Below, piece by piece: positions 25,476-35,852 of a DNA stretch of 62,845 nucleotides (positions are counted from its first letter, which is position 1; each line of letters begins with the position of its first letter). The DNA is from Mesotaenium endlicherianum (lineage: Eukaryota > Streptophyta > Zygnematophyceae > Zygnematales > Mesotaeniaceae), in assembly GCA_009602735.1 (NCBI GenBank), contig WELA01004236.1, forward strand, positions 1 through 62,845, read 5' to 3'. Position numbers and translations under genes: made by a program. The notes under the pieces are model-generated. The model saw only the letters and a program-made list of their open reading frames with translations, was not told the origin of the DNA and did not search any database.

Positions 25476-26609
25476 TCAGGAAAGTCCCCAGTTAATCAGC
25501 CACCGTACTTCTTTCGGCACTGTATGTTCTCTTGTCATCGACGTCATTTTACCCAGCCTTACGATGATGGTCTTTTTTGAAGGGATCACAATGATGTATT
25601 GCCCCAGGATGCCCCTTGCATAAAATATATCCGGATGCAACGGATCGATCCACCACTGGTAACCATAATAATCACAGGGCTTGCCGTGGGTATCGGTGAT
25701 ACCGCAGGCTTTGATGGATGCAGCATAATAATCGCTGTCGATAATGCGCACGCCCTTCCACTTGCCACTGTCTAACATCAATTGGCCAATGCGCGCAAAA
25801 TCACGTGTATTGGAATTGAAACAACAATAGGCTTTGGCATGTCCGTTCTCATGATCCGTGCTCCACAATGCCGGATGTTCCGCGCCCAGCGGCTGCCATA
25901 ATTTAACAGCAGCATAACTACCCAACGACTGCCCGGTTGCTTTTTCCAGTACCAATCCCAGCAATTGAGTATCACCACTTTTATACCGGTGCAACGTGCC
26001 CGGCTCCTGTACCATTTTTACATTGACTGCAGTTTTGTAGGCATCGCTTCCATAATACAAGTCAGTTGTAACAGACAAAGGATTCCAGTACGATTCATCA
26101 AAATCAGAGCCGCTGCTCATGGTAAGCAGGTCGATGATCTTTACCCGGGCTTTGATTCCTGTGTTGAACTCCGGCAGGTAATGGCCAACAGGCTCCTGCA
26201 ATGATTTGATCGCCCCTTCTTTTAATGCCACCCCTATCAATAAACTCGTAATGCTTTTGGCCATGGAGAAAGAACCCGATAAAGAGCTGTCGCTATAACC
26301 ATCCCAATATTTTTCAAAAGCCACCGAATCATTCCTGATGAGTAACAAACCAACAGAGCCCAGGTCTTCCAGGAGTTGATTGAGACTATCGGGATAACTG
26401 ATCTTATTGTAATTGACTGCATTGTGCCAGGGTTGCGGTATGCCGGTACCAACAGTCGTATTGGAGAATATTTTATAATCGTCGATATTGGCGAAATTGT
26501 ACCATACTGCTTTGAAGAGATAAGTCTTGCCACTGATCCAGGCATAAGCAGAGAAAATGGCAATCAGCCCAAACAACGACAAAGCAATACGTTTGAGTAT
26601 TTTTTTCAT
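25476..26609 (-). CDS. Beta-lactamase-fold serine hydrolase
   Basis: About 377 residues from the ATG at 26609, which begins MKKILKRIALSLFGLIAIFS, an N-terminal signal anchor. The nucleophile motif SMAK (about residues 115-118, in SGSFSMAKSITSLL) is the SxxK of class C-type serine hydrolases. A YKSGD segment supplies the YxS/N-type Tyr, and a GYQWWIDP/ARGILGQYIIVIP end is typical of this esterase/D-aminopeptidase-like family. It is likely periplasmic. The substrate is unknown; it is not a resistance-type beta-lactamase on present evidence. Confidence 0.88.
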   Translation of the reverse strand: MKKILKRIALSLFGLIAIFSAYAWISGKTYLFKAVWYNFANIDDYKIFSNTTVGTGIPQPWHNAVNYNKISYPDSLNQLLEDLGSVGLLLIRNDSVAFEKYWDGYSDSSLSGSFSMAKSITSLLIGVALKEGAIKSLQEPVGHYLPEFNTGIKARVKIIDLLTMSSGSDFDESYWNPLSVTTDLYYGSDAYKTAVNVKMVQEPGTLHRYKSGDTQLLGLVLEKATGQSLGSYAAVKLWQPLGAEHPALWSTDHENGHAKAYCCFNSNTRDFARIGQLMLDSGKWKGVRIIDSDYYAASIKACGITDTHGKPCDYYGYQWWIDPLHPDIFYARGILGQYIIVIPSKKTIIVRLGKMTSMTREHTVPKEVRWLINWGLS

Positions 26610-26844
26610 ATTCTGAAAATACAAATTTTTATTCCTTTTACCGCATCCTTGTCGTATCTTGCATGCAGAAACCCTATTATGCGATTCCTGCACCTCAATC
26701 TTGATTTTTTAGACCATCCAGCTCAATAGAATACTGCTGCGCAGGTGCATTTGCTTTATAGCAATCTTTTCAATTCATTTTATCATTTTCATTTGAACAG
26801 GCGTTGATGCTTTTCAGGTGAAGCCGATCACATACAATACAACC

Positions 26845-28083
26845 ATGTCACTACTTACTTTATCCGGATCAGCCAGCGCATATTTACAGCTGGAAGAAAA
26901 ATACGGCGCACATAATTACCATCCCCTCCCCGTTGTGCTCGAAAAAGGAGAAGGTGTTTTTCTCTGGGATGTAGACGGTAAACGTTATTACGATTTCCTG
27001 AGCGGTTATTCGGCCGTTAACCAGGGTCACTGTCATCCCCGAATCGTTCGCGCCCTCATTGAACAGGCGCAGAAGCTTACGCTCACATCCCGTGCCTTTC
27101 ACAACAACTTATTGGGTGAATATGCGCAATTCATCACTGCTTATTTTGGTTACGACAAAGTACTGCCAATGAATACAGGCGTAGAAGGCGGTGAAACAGC
27201 CATCAAGCTGGCCAGGAGGTGGGCTTATACCCGTAAAGGTGTTGCAGAGAACCATGCAAAGATCATTTTTGCGGAAGGCAATTTTTGGGGAAGAACACTC
27301 GCTGCCATCTCCTCCTCTACCGATCCCAGCAGTTACAAAGGTTTTGGTCCTTATATGCCTGGGTTTGAAATCATCCCTTACAATGACACCATTGCCCTGG
27401 AAAAAGCATTGCAGGATAAAAATGTAGCAGCCTTTATGGTAGAACCCATACAGGGCGAAGCTGGCGTGGTAGTGCCTGATAATGGCTATTTGCAAAAAGT
27501 GCGCGAACTCTGTTCGCATTACAATGTGCTGTTCATTGCAGATGAGATCCAGACCGGACTGGCACGCACAGGTAAAATGCTGGCCTGCGATCATGAAAAT
27601 GTTCGTCCTGATATACTCATCCTCGGCAAAGCCCTCAGTGGAGGTATGTTACCCGTATCTGCCGTACTCGCCGATGATGAAGTGATGCTCAACATCCAAC
27701 CCGGTGAGCATGGTTCTACTTATGGCGGCAATCCGCTGGCCTGTGCCGTGGCCATGGAAGCGCTTAAAGTATTGAAAGATGAACAGATGGCAGAAAATGC
27801 AGCGGCCATGGGTGAATTGATGCGCAGCGAACTGGCAAAGTTATCTTCTCCCTATATCCACACCATCCGTGGCAAAGGCCTGCTCAATGCCATCGTTATC
27901 GATCACGCCAATGCTGATGCTGCATGGGAGCTTTGCCTGGCATTGAAAGAAAAAGGATTGCTGGCCAAACCCACACATGGCGATAAGATCCGTTTCGCCC
28001 CTCCGTTGCTCATCAATCGTGAACAAATACTGGAGTGCGTGGACATCATCGATGAAAGCCTAGCTTCTTCATTAACTCAATAG
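26845..28083 (+). CDS. rocD: Ornithine--oxo-acid transaminase
   Basis: About 412 residues, a class III PLP aminotransferase converting ornithine and 2-oxoglutarate to glutamate semialdehyde and glutamate. It shows [28 protein letters not shown] at the start, [52 protein letters not shown], and the PLP lysine in [15 protein letters not shown]. These are the ornithine aminotransferase signatures. I chose the ATG at 26845 over the in-frame GTG at 26818. Its last 38 bases overlap the end of the converging tryptophan dioxygenase gene. Confidence 0.95.
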   Translation: MSLLTLSGSASAYLQLEEKYGAHNYHPLPVVLEKGEGVFLWDVDGKRYYDFLSGYSAVNQGHCHPRIVRALIEQAQKLTLTSRAFHNNLLGEYAQFITAYFGYDKVLPMNTGVEGGETAIKLARRWAYTRKGVAENHAKIIFAEGNFWGRTLAAISSSTDPSSYKGFGPYMPGFEIIPYNDTIALEKALQDKNVAAFMVEPIQGEAGVVVPDNGYLQKVRELCSHYNVLFIADEIQTGLARTGKMLACDHENVRPDILILGKALSGGMLPVSAVLADDEVMLNIQPGEHGSTYGGNPLACAVAMEALKVLKDEQMAENAAAMGELMRSELAKLSSPYIHTIRGKGLLNAIVIDHANADAAWELCLALKEKGLLAKPTHGDKIRFAPPLLINREQILECVDIIDESLASSLTQ

Positions 28084-29140
28084 GCAGCTTGGGCAGGTTT
28101 TTTCTTTCGATCAGGTAAGTAGCAAGGCCCGATAAATCGCGGTACACATAATGTTTGCTCAATGCTCCTTCCAAATAACCTGCTCCGGAAGTATTGCCCG
28201 TGCCTACCCGCATGCCAATCATACGGCGCACCATGATGAGGTGCTTGTGACGCCAGTTGCTGAGCAGGTGATCAATTTCAATCAAAGCATCAAGCAGTTG
28301 GTAAGATGTTTGGAATACCGGAAAATCGCGGTACAGCATGATGAACAAAGCAGCCCGCATGGCTTTGGGTGAAAAATTACTGCGCAGTGTTTCCAGTTGC
28401 GCCGGAGTATAATCGGCGTGCGCTTTTTCAAAAAAGACATAATCGAAATCAAATATCTTGCCTTGCTCACGTTCTGTTAGGCCTTGTAAATAAATAGCGC
28501 GGTAATCATTCCAGAAAGGATGATCCGTAGTATTGTTCGTTGTTGCCGGTTTATATTGATGCCATAATTCTGTATCAAAGAAAGGCATGCGCTCCAGCCA
28601 GTCGTTCACCAGTTGCAACAGGTTCTTTTCTGTTTCTACGGCTGTGATACGTTCATAATCATTCCGGGTAAACCCGCCTTCATTGGTACGTTTGTAATAC
28701 TCTTTCTGATGCCGTTGATCGATCTGCAATCCCAATCTCGCCTCAATCAGCCTGAACTGCGCACTCTGGAAGCCGGATGAAGGCGTGAGCAGGTTACGGA
28801 ACTCCAGGAAATCGAGCGGGGTCATGGTATTGAGGATGGTGATCTGCTGGTTCAGCAGTTCCAGTATGCAAATGACCCGGTGTAGGCGGTGACGGACCAG
28901 GTTCATATCCTCGGAGTTATCATTGATCTTTTCCTGTGAAAATATATGCATCACATAATCCAGCTCGAACAGTATCTGTTTGAACCATAGTTCATAAGCC
29001 TGGTGTATGATGATGAAGAGCATTTCATCGTGTGCAGGCGCATGGCCTTCTTCAAAACTCACCGGGTGCTGGCCATCCAATATCTTTTCCAGGTGCAGGT
29101 AACTGCCATAATACAGGGGTTCCTTTTTCATAACAAGCAT
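28046..29140 (-). CDS. Tryptophan 2,3-dioxygenase
   Basis: A 364-residue heme enzyme that opens the indole ring of tryptophan to N-formylkynurenine, the first step of the kynurenine route. Family marks are [41 protein letters not shown] (substrate/heme pocket His), [27 protein letters not shown] and the proximal heme histidine in [26 protein letters not shown]. Length exceeds the usual 270-300 because of inserted helices in the middle. ATG codons at 29140 and 29131 are both possible. Tail-to-tail overlap with rocD is 38 bases. It is divergent from pyrF. Confidence 0.93.
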   Translation of the reverse strand: MLVMKKEPLYYGSYLHLEKILDGQHPVSFEEGHAPAHDEMLFIIIHQAYELWFKQILFELDYVMHIFSQEKINDNSEDMNLVRHRLHRVICILELLNQQITILNTMTPLDFLEFRNLLTPSSGFQSAQFRLIEARLGLQIDQRHQKEYYKRTNEGGFTRNDYERITAVETEKNLLQLVNDWLERMPFFDTELWHQYKPATTNNTTDHPFWNDYRAIYLQGLTEREQGKIFDFDYVFFEKAHADYTPAQLETLRSNFSPKAMRAALFIMLYRDFPVFQTSYQLLDALIEIDHLLSNWRHKHLIMVRRMIGMRVGTGNTSGAGYLEGALSKHYVYRDLSGLATYLIERKNLPKLPIELMKKLGFHR

Positions 29141-29174
29141 CGTTCTTTCAGCAAAGAAAAGCTTTGTTTACCAT

Positions 29175-29182
29175 TATCTTTG
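29175..29182 (+). promoter_or_regulatory. Candidate -7 box of pyrF
   Basis: TATCTTTG matches TAnnTTTG but lies only 6 bases before the ATG at 29189, implying a nearly leaderless message. No TTTG is at the ideal -33 spacing. Confidence 0.35.
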
Positions 29183-29188
29183 CAATCT

Positions 29189-30001
29189 ATGACACGCACA
29201 GAACTGGTAGCACAAATACGGCAAAAGAAATCTTATTTAACGGTGGGACTGGATACCGACATCACCAAAATTCCACCCCACCTGCAATCACACCCCGATG
29301 CCGTATTTGCCTTCAACAAAGCCATCATCGATGCTACCCTGGAATATTGTGTGAGTTACAAGATCAACACTGCTTTTTATGAATCACAGGGTTTGAAGGG
29401 TTGGGAAGCCCTGGAAAAAACCGTGCACTATATTCCTTCCACCCATTTCAAGATAGCCGATGCCAAACGAGGCGATATTGGCAATACTTCTTCGCAATAC
29501 GCCAAGACCTTTTTTGAAGTGTTGCCCTTTGATGCAATAACTGTAGCGCCTTACATGGGTGAAGACAGTGTACGTCCCTTCCTGGAATACGAAAACAAAT
29601 GGACCATTGTACTGGGCCTCACTTCCAATGCAGGCAGTCTTGATTTCCAAAAACTCTCCCTGGCTTCTAGCGAAAAAATGCTGTACGAACAGGTACTGGA
29701 AAAAACAGTTTCCTGGGGTACACCCAACAACCTGATGTTCGTGGTAGGCGCTACCCGCGCCAGCGACCTGCAACATATACGCACCATCATCCCCGATCAT
29801 TTTCTATTGGTACCCGGTGTTGGTTTCCAGGGCGGCAGTCTCGAAGAAGTGTCGCAGTATGGATTGAACAAAGACTGTGGTTTGCTGGTCAATGCCAGCC
29901 GCGCCATCATCTTCGCCAGCAGCAAAGAAAATTTTGCCGAAGAAGCCGCTACCATTGCAGCCACTTATGCCGCTGAAATGAAGCAGTACCTCGAAGTCTG
30001 A
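29189..30001 (+). CDS. pyrF: Orotidine 5'-phosphate decarboxylase (type 2)
   Basis: A 270-residue enzyme that makes UMP from OMP, the last step of pyrimidine synthesis. The type 2 signature FKIADAKRGDIGNTSSQYAKTFF carries the catalytic DAKRGD with Lys and Asp. Other features are YLTVGLDTD near the start, APYMGEDSVRPFLE and LVPGVGFQGGS with the phosphate-binding loop. The ATG at 29189 was chosen because the longer open frame from 29003 would cover the divergent dioxygenase gene. Length is normal for type 2. Confidence 0.96.
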   Translation: MTRTELVAQIRQKKSYLTVGLDTDITKIPPHLQSHPDAVFAFNKAIIDATLEYCVSYKINTAFYESQGLKGWEALEKTVHYIPSTHFKIADAKRGDIGNTSSQYAKTFFEVLPFDAITVAPYMGEDSVRPFLEYENKWTIVLGLTSNAGSLDFQKLSLASSEKMLYEQVLEKTVSWGTPNNLMFVVGATRASDLQHIRTIIPDHFLLVPGVGFQGGSLEEVSQYGLNKDCGLLVNASRAIIFASSKENFAEEAATIAATYAAEMKQYLEV

Positions 30002-30058
30002 GCCTCATTTATTTTGCCTATCTTAACGGCCCAGTTTTAACGTTAAATCAGGTATTCT

Positions 30059-32866
30059 ATGCAAAGGACAAAGATGCTGTTCGTTCTTCTGCTGGTTGTT
30101 GTACAACTGACCGCACAAAACAAAACAGTAAAAGACAAAGTGCTGCCGGTTTCGCCGGAAGTTAAAATAGGCAAGCTTTCCAATGGCCTCACTTATTATA
30201 TCCGTAAAAACCAGGAACCCAAAAACAGGGCGGAACTGAGACTGGTAGTCAATGCCGGTTCTACACTGGAGAGCGATAAACAGGTAGGTCTTGCGCACTT
30301 CGTTGAACACATGTGTTTCAATGGTACAAAACATTTTAAGAAACAAGAGCTGGTAGACTTCCTTGAAAAAAGCGGCGTGAATTTCGGCGCCGACCTGAAT
30401 GCCTACACCAGTTTCGATGAAACGGTATATGAATTACAGGTGCCTACGGATAGTCCTACTGTATACCGCCAGGCTTTGCAGATACTGGAAGACTGGGCAC
30501 ACCTGGTCAGCTTCGAGCCCGTTGAAATAGACAAAGAGCGCGGTGTGATCGTAGAGGAATGGCGACTGGGCCGCGGCGCCGATGCCAGGCTCCGTGATAA
30601 ATATTTCCCGGTCATGTTAAAAGGATCGCAGTATGCCAAGCGCCTGCCCATTGGCACCAAAGAAAATATCGATACAGCGCATTACAATACACTCACCAGT
30701 TTTTATAAAGACTGGTATCGCCCCGATCTGCAAGCAGTGATTGTAGTGGGTGATGTGGATGTAGCGGAAACAGAGCGGATGATCAAAGAGCATTTCGCGA
30801 AAATACCCAGGGCTGTCAATCCCAAACCAAGGAAAAAATTCAGCATTCCATCTCATACAGAAACCAGGGTATCCATCCTTACCGATCCGGAGCAGCCTTA
30901 TAATGTGGTGCAGATTTATTATACCCAACCGGAAATACCTGCTGCCAAAACAGAGAGCGAGTACCGTGCCTCCATTGTACGCGGACTGTTCAATCAAATG
31001 ATGAGCAGCAGGCTGGATGAGATTGCACAAAAGCCCGATGCGCCCTTCCTTTTCGGAAGCAGTAGCTATGGTAGTTTCATTGGCGATAAAGATGCATTCA
31101 GTTTGCTGGCCGTAGCCAAAACAGGTAAGGACATTGCCGCTTCCATTGAAACCCTCGTAACAGAGAATGAAAGGGTAAGGCAATACGGTTTTGTGCAAAG
31201 CGAACTGGACCGCGCCGTTAAATCCAGCATGTCGTACATAGAGAACCTGTATAAAGAACGCAACAAGACCAAATCGGCGGAATTGCTGCAGGAACTGGTA
31301 CGTAACTATTTAAAACAGGAATCCATTCCCGGTATTGAATACGAATATGGATTGTACCAGAAATTCCTGCCTACCATCACCCTGCAGGAAGTCAACAGCC
31401 TGATTAGCCGGTGGATCAAAAAGACCGATCGTTCTATTATCGTTACTGCACCCGAAAAAGAAAAAAACAACCTGATCAGCAGTACGGCTGCATTGGATAT
31501 ACTGAACAAACCTTTGGGCTCGTTAAAAAAGTATGAAGATAAAATGGCAACAGGTCCGTTGTTGCCGGTTGCACCCATTCCGGGTAAAATAACAGCCGAG
31601 AAACAATACGAATCTATTGGTACTACTGAATGGACTTTATCGAACGGTGCACATGTTGTGCTCAAACCCACCACATTCAAAAACGACGATATCCAATTCT
31701 CGGCCATCAGTTGGGGAGGCACTTCACTTTACAGCGATGCCGACTATATGAATGCATCCAACGCCTCATTGATTGCACTGACAGGCGGCATGGGCAACCT
31801 GGATATACAAAGCCTGCAAAAAGAAATGGCGGGAAAGAACTGCACTGTAGCGCCTTCCATGAGCAATTATATGCAGGGCATGAATGGCAGCAGCACCATG
31901 AAAGACCTGGAAACGGCCATGCAGTTGTTATACGGCTATTTTGTAGCGCCGCGTAAAGACAGCAGCATGTTCAAAGTAGTACAGCAGCAGATGCAGGTAC
32001 AGTTGGCGAATAAGGATAAAAACCCGGCCAGTGTATTTGGCGATACAGTGGGCTATGTAATGGGTAATTATCACCCGAGGCGCAAACCTGTTACGCTGGA
32101 AGCAGTGAAACAACTGGAACTTGACCGTGCATTTAATATTTATAAAGAAAGGTTCTCTAACGGCGGACAATTCCTGTTTACGTTTGTAGGCAATTTCACG
32201 CTGGACAGCATCAGGCCGCTGGTTGAAAAATATATTGCCTCTCTTCCGTCCACCGGCAAACAAGACAGTTGGAAAGACGTGGGCCTGCGTTATCCGCAAG
32301 GCGTCATCAACAAAGTGGTGAAAAAAGGAAAAGAAAGCAAAGCCAGCGTACGGCTGTATTTCACCGGCAACAGCGCTGCTTTCAACGACCTCGACGAACT
32401 GCAAATTGGCCAGTTGTGTAAAGCATTGGGCATCCGTTTGAGAGAAGTGCTGCGTGAAGACGCCGGCGGCGTGTACGGCGTAAGCGTTTCGGGTGGATTG
32501 AGCAGGGAGCCGGTAAACAATTACAGCATCGGCATACAGTTTGGTTGCGCACCCGAAAACGTAGACAAGCTGATAGGACTAACCACGGATGAAATAAATC
32601 ATACCAAGTCCAACGGCATCGCCCCCGTGAACATTGAAAAAGTGATAGCCGAACAAACCCGCGGCCTCGAAACCGAGTTCAAGGAAAACAGTTACTGGCG
32701 TTACAAACTGGAACAGCAGATCTTCCGCAAGCAAAATCCCGAAAAAATACTGGAAGCGCCGCAACTCGTTAAGAAAATTACCGTGGAGCGTACGAAAGAA
32801 CTTGCGAATCAATATTTCAATGAAGCCAATATGGCCAAATTTGTCTTACTGCCTGAAGATAAATAA
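30059..32866 (+). CDS. M16 family zinc metallopeptidase, two-domain, secreted
   Basis: A 935-residue peptidase with a signal peptide MQRTKMLFVLLLVVVQLTAQ. The first M16 half holds the inverted zinc motif H80-F-V-E-H84 (LAHFVEHMCFNGT) and ERGVIVEEW (160-168) for the third ligand. A middle M16_C region follows, and the second half (from about 520) has the fold but no HxxEH, as is usual for the structural partner half. These periplasmic insulysin/pitrilysin-like enzymes degrade peptides inside a closed chamber. It stands alone after pyrF; a REP-like hairpin follows its stop. Confidence 0.94.
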   Translation: MQRTKMLFVLLLVVVQLTAQNKTVKDKVLPVSPEVKIGKLSNGLTYYIRKNQEPKNRAELRLVVNAGSTLESDKQVGLAHFVEHMCFNGTKHFKKQELVDFLEKSGVNFGADLNAYTSFDETVYELQVPTDSPTVYRQALQILEDWAHLVSFEPVEIDKERGVIVEEWRLGRGADARLRDKYFPVMLKGSQYAKRLPIGTKENIDTAHYNTLTSFYKDWYRPDLQAVIVVGDVDVAETERMIKEHFAKIPRAVNPKPRKKFSIPSHTETRVSILTDPEQPYNVVQIYYTQPEIPAAKTESEYRASIVRGLFNQMMSSRLDEIAQKPDAPFLFGSSSYGSFIGDKDAFSLLAVAKTGKDIAASIETLVTENERVRQYGFVQSELDRAVKSSMSYIENLYKERNKTKSAELLQELVRNYLKQESIPGIEYEYGLYQKFLPTITLQEVNSLISRWIKKTDRSIIVTAPEKEKNNLISSTAALDILNKPLGSLKKYEDKMATGPLLPVAPIPGKITAEKQYESIGTTEWTLSNGAHVVLKPTTFKNDDIQFSAISWGGTSLYSDADYMNASNASLIALTGGMGNLDIQSLQKEMAGKNCTVAPSMSNYMQGMNGSSTMKDLETAMQLLYGYFVAPRKDSSMFKVVQQQMQVQLANKDKNPASVFGDTVGYVMGNYHPRRKPVTLEAVKQLELDRAFNIYKERFSNGGQFLFTFVGNFTLDSIRPLVEKYIASLPSTGKQDSWKDVGLRYPQGVINKVVKKGKESKASVRLYFTGNSAAFNDLDELQIGQLCKALGIRLREVLREDAGGVYGVSVSGGLSREPVNNYSIGIQFGCAPENVDKLIGLTTDEINHTKSNGIAPVNIEKVIAEQTRGLETEFKENSYWRYKLEQQIFRKQNPEKILEAPQLVKKITVERTKELANQYFNEANMAKFVLLPEDK

Positions 32867-32870
32867 AAAT

Positions 32871-32998
32871 GCCTGATCGTCGTCCCGAGCAACGTCACCC
32901 TGAGCGAGCGAAGCGAGTCGAAGGGGCAGCCGAGGGATCTGCCTGAGCATTCAGCATATCCTTCGACTCGCTTCGCTCGCTCAGGATGACGATCAGAC
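32871..32998. repeat. REP-like palindrome, copy 2 (long nested hairpin)
   Basis: Inner arms at 32894-32924 and 32960-32990 are complementary over 31 bases with one mismatch. Outer arms near 32871-32881 and 32989-32998 extend the stem. It contains the same 20-base core GAGCGAGCGAAGCGAGTCGA as copy 1 at 6917-6996. It again lies between convergent genes, the M16 peptidase (ends 32866) and glgC (ends 33004). Confidence 0.85.
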
Positions 32999-33003
32999 AT
33001 TTT

Positions 33004-34290
33004 TTATCCAATTACAAAACCATCCGGTAGAATAGCCATCTTCTTCACTACCACAATACCGTCTTTCACCGCATATAAAGGATGGTCTGTATTAGCCAGG
33101 TGATCTCCTCCGTTGATCTGAACGGCATTGCCAATGCGGCAATTCTTATCTATGATCGCATTCTTGATAAAGCAACGTTCTCCAATGCCCATCCTGGGTA
33201 TTCCTTTGAAATCATCCGAGGTCATCTCTTCAATGGTTTCATAACCGTCATTCCCCATTACATAACTGTTAACGATGGTGGTGCCGGCTCCGATACGCGA
33301 ACGGATACCCACCAGGCATTGTTCCAGCCTGCTGGCATTGATGATGGAGCCTTCCGCTATCAGGGTCTTTTCCAATGTAGTGCCGCTGATCTTGGCCGGT
33401 GGCAGCATGCGCGAGCGGCTGTACACTATTTTAGTATGATCGAATAAATTGAATGGCGGGATATCCTGTGTTAACGCCAGGTTGGCTTCATAAAATGAGT
33501 AAATGTTTCCAATATCGGTCCAGTAGCCGTCGTACTGGAAGCTGACAACTTTATAGTTCGCAATGGAATCAGGGATGATCTCTTTACCAAAATCCGTTGC
33601 CTGGGGATGTACTTCATTGAGCAGGTGGTACAACATTTTTTTACTGAAAATGTAAATACCCATGGAAGCCTGGTAATGACGGCCCGCCCGCTGCATTTCA
33701 GCGCCGGTATCACTTACCCAATCTGCCAATACATCCTTTTTGGGTTTCTCTATAAATGAAGTGATGAAATTCTTTGCGTCTGTTTTCATGATGCCGAATT
33801 CTGTAGCTTCCCTTTCTGCTACCGGAATGGTAGCAATGGAAATATCAGCTTCACTCGCCTTATGCGCTTTGAACATTGCAGTAAAATCCATCTGGTACAA
33901 CTGGTCACCACTCAGAATAAGTACATACTCGAAATCGTGGTTCGAAATATGCCGGAGCGATTGTCGCACAGCATCGGCGGTACCCTGGAACCAACCGCTG
34001 TTTTCAGGTGTTTGTTCGGCGGCCAGTATGTCTACAAAACCAGTACTGAAAGCGCTGAATAAATAAGTATTCTTGATGTGCTTGTTCAACGATGCCGAGT
34101 TGAACTGGGTAAGCACGAACATGCGATTGATATCGCTGTTGATACAATTACTGATAGGGATATCAACGAGGCGGTATTTACCGGCAATCGGCACAGCGGG
34201 TTTGGATCGGCTCGCGGTAAGCGGGAACAGTCTTGTTCCAGCGCCTCCTCCCAGGATCACGGCCAGAACTGATTTTGAAATCGTACTCAT
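33004..34290 (-). CDS. glgC: Glucose-1-phosphate adenylyltransferase
   Basis: A 428-residue ADP-glucose pyrophosphorylase, the committed step of glycogen synthesis. The nucleotidyltransferase half has AVILGGGAGTRLFPLTASRSKPAVPIAGKYRLVDIPISNCINS and YVLILSGDQLYQMD. The FIEKPKKD segment binds glucose-1-phosphate. A left-handed beta-helix C-terminus follows (IIDKNCRIGNAVQINGG). It lies 21 bases after glgA, in an operon with it. Confidence 0.96.
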   Translation of the reverse strand: MSTISKSVLAVILGGGAGTRLFPLTASRSKPAVPIAGKYRLVDIPISNCINSDINRMFVLTQFNSASLNKHIKNTYLFSAFSTGFVDILAAEQTPENSGWFQGTADAVRQSLRHISNHDFEYVLILSGDQLYQMDFTAMFKAHKASEADISIATIPVAEREATEFGIMKTDAKNFITSFIEKPKKDVLADWVSDTGAEMQRAGRHYQASMGIYIFSKKMLYHLLNEVHPQATDFGKEIIPDSIANYKVVSFQYDGYWTDIGNIYSFYEANLALTQDIPPFNLFDHTKIVYSRSRMLPPAKISGTTLEKTLIAEGSIINASRLEQCLVGIRSRIGAGTTIVNSYVMGNDGYETIEEMTSDDFKGIPRMGIGERCFIKNAIIDKNCRIGNAVQINGGDHLANTDHPLYAVKDGIVVVKKMAILPDGFVIG

Positions 34291-34311
34291 CGTATAGCGG
34301 GTTTTATTAGG

Positions 34312-35727
34312 TTATCGTAATGACCTGTACAGCTTCAGGTATGCTTCTACTACAGATTCCCAGCTGTGGTCTATTTCCATCATCTGCCTGCGCATGGTAT
34401 CCAAATGCGCCGGGTGTTGGTATACCGACACAGCGCGGCTGATCGAATAGTCGATGTCTTCAATATTCGCATGGTTGAAGCGGATACCAAACCCACCGGG
34501 ATCGCCCATATCCGTCACTGTATCCTGCAAACCACCTGTACTTCTCACAATGGGAACGGTTCCATAACGCATGGCATACATCTGGTTGAGTCCGCATGGC
34601 TCCACCCTGCTCGGCATCAACAAAAAATCAGCGCCGGCATACATCAGGTGACTCAATGCTTCATCATACCCGATCACCACATTGAACACATCGGCATAAG
34701 GTTCCTTCATTTGCTGAAACTGCCATTCCACCTGTGTTTCGCCACTGCCCAACACAAGAAAAGAAGCCTGGCCCTGTGTGTGGTCGATGGCCACACGGAT
34801 CGCATCGGGTAATACATCGGCCGCTTTTTCGCCCACGAGCCGGCCAATGAAAACAAACAATGGTTTGCTAGGGTCCAAACCAAACCGCCTGCACAATAAC
34901 TCTTTATTCTGCTGCTTGCCTGTCTTTGCAGTGGCAACAGAAAAATGATGATCGAGGTATTTATCCGTTTCAGGATCCCATACTTCATTATCGATTCCGT
35001 TGAGAATGCCCACACATTTCCCCTTTTCGTATTCGAATAATTTTTCCAGTCCGTTCGAATTCGAGCGCAGCTCATCCATATAACTATGGCTCACGGTGGT
35101 TACTTTATCGGCGCACTTGATGCCCGATGCCAATGGATTGATATTACCGTTCCAATCCAGCATGCCCCTTTTCCACAGGTCCCACCGCGGTATATACTTA
35201 CTCTGGTCCCACCCCATCCATCCCTGGTATTGGGCATTGTGAATGGTAAGCACGGTGGGGATAGATGCCAGTTTCCGGTAATCATAGCAATGCTGCATCA
35301 TGAAGGGCAGCAGACCGGCATGATAGTCGTGGCAGTGCAGCACGCGGGGTTTGTGTTCCCAACTGCTCATCCAGTTCACTACAGCGATCTGGAAGGCTGT
35401 GAACCGCTCCACATCATCATCATACCCATATATCCGGTGCCGGTCGAGCAGCCCGTTGATGTCTACCAGGTAAAGGTCGAACCCCAGCTTATTGGTGGTT
35501 TCCTTGATAATGGTATAGTCGAAAAACCAGTTTCCCAGGTTGGAACTTCCTTTGAAATCTACCGTCCACTCGTTGTCGTATAAGAATTTGGTCCGGTACA
35601 TGGGCATCACCACTTTGGCTACATGCCCCGCTTTGCATTGGTATTTGGGTAAAGCCCCTACTACATCGCCTAATCCGCCCGCTTTGGCTACGGGATAACA
35701 CTCTGCACTGACATGAATGATCTCCAT
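34312..35727 (-). CDS. glgA: Glycogen synthase
   Basis: A 471-residue GT5 glycosyltransferase using ADP-glucose. KAGGLGDVVGALP near residue 16 is the ADP-glucose site, and the C-terminal LLMPSRVEPCGLNQMYAMRYGTVPIVRSTGGLQDTV is the GT-B donor loop with the E-x7-E motif. Length is normal. It is the first gene of glgA-glgC and is divergent from the sugar transporter and glucokinase pair, so glucose uptake, phosphorylation and storage lie side by side. Confidence 0.96.
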   Translation of the reverse strand: MEIIHVSAECYPVAKAGGLGDVVGALPKYQCKAGHVAKVVMPMYRTKFLYDNEWTVDFKGSSNLGNWFFDYTIIKETTNKLGFDLYLVDINGLLDRHRIYGYDDDVERFTAFQIAVVNWMSSWEHKPRVLHCHDYHAGLLPFMMQHCYDYRKLASIPTVLTIHNAQYQGWMGWDQSKYIPRWDLWKRGMLDWNGNINPLASGIKCADKVTTVSHSYMDELRSNSNGLEKLFEYEKGKCVGILNGIDNEVWDPETDKYLDHHFSVATAKTGKQQNKELLCRRFGLDPSKPLFVFIGRLVGEKAADVLPDAIRVAIDHTQGQASFLVLGSGETQVEWQFQQMKEPYADVFNVVIGYDEALSHLMYAGADFLLMPSRVEPCGLNQMYAMRYGTVPIVRSTGGLQDTVTDMGDPGGFGIRFNHANIEDIDYSISRAVSVYQHPAHLDTMRRQMMEIDHSWESVVEAYLKLYRSLR

Positions 35728-35806
35728 GAGACGCTTTTGAAAGATTTGCTCTGAAGTTAGTAACTAAAAGCATTCATCCAATTCTCGTATTTAAATTTTT
35801 CCATCT

Positions 35807-35814
35807 TATTTTTG
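35807..35814 (+). promoter_or_regulatory. Candidate -7 box of the transporter-glucokinase operon
   Basis: TATTTTTG matches TAnnTTTG 38 bases before the ATG at 35853. The -33 box is not clear. Confidence 0.4.
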
Positions 35815-35852
35815 ATTATTTTGCAGCCCCTGTCTAAAACAGCTTGTCTACC

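Noticed and set aside
25476..26609. Acquired beta-lactamase resistance gene
   Set aside because: The SxxK fold is that of a broad esterase/peptidase-like family with an anchor helix. There is no mobile context and no class-specific motif set.
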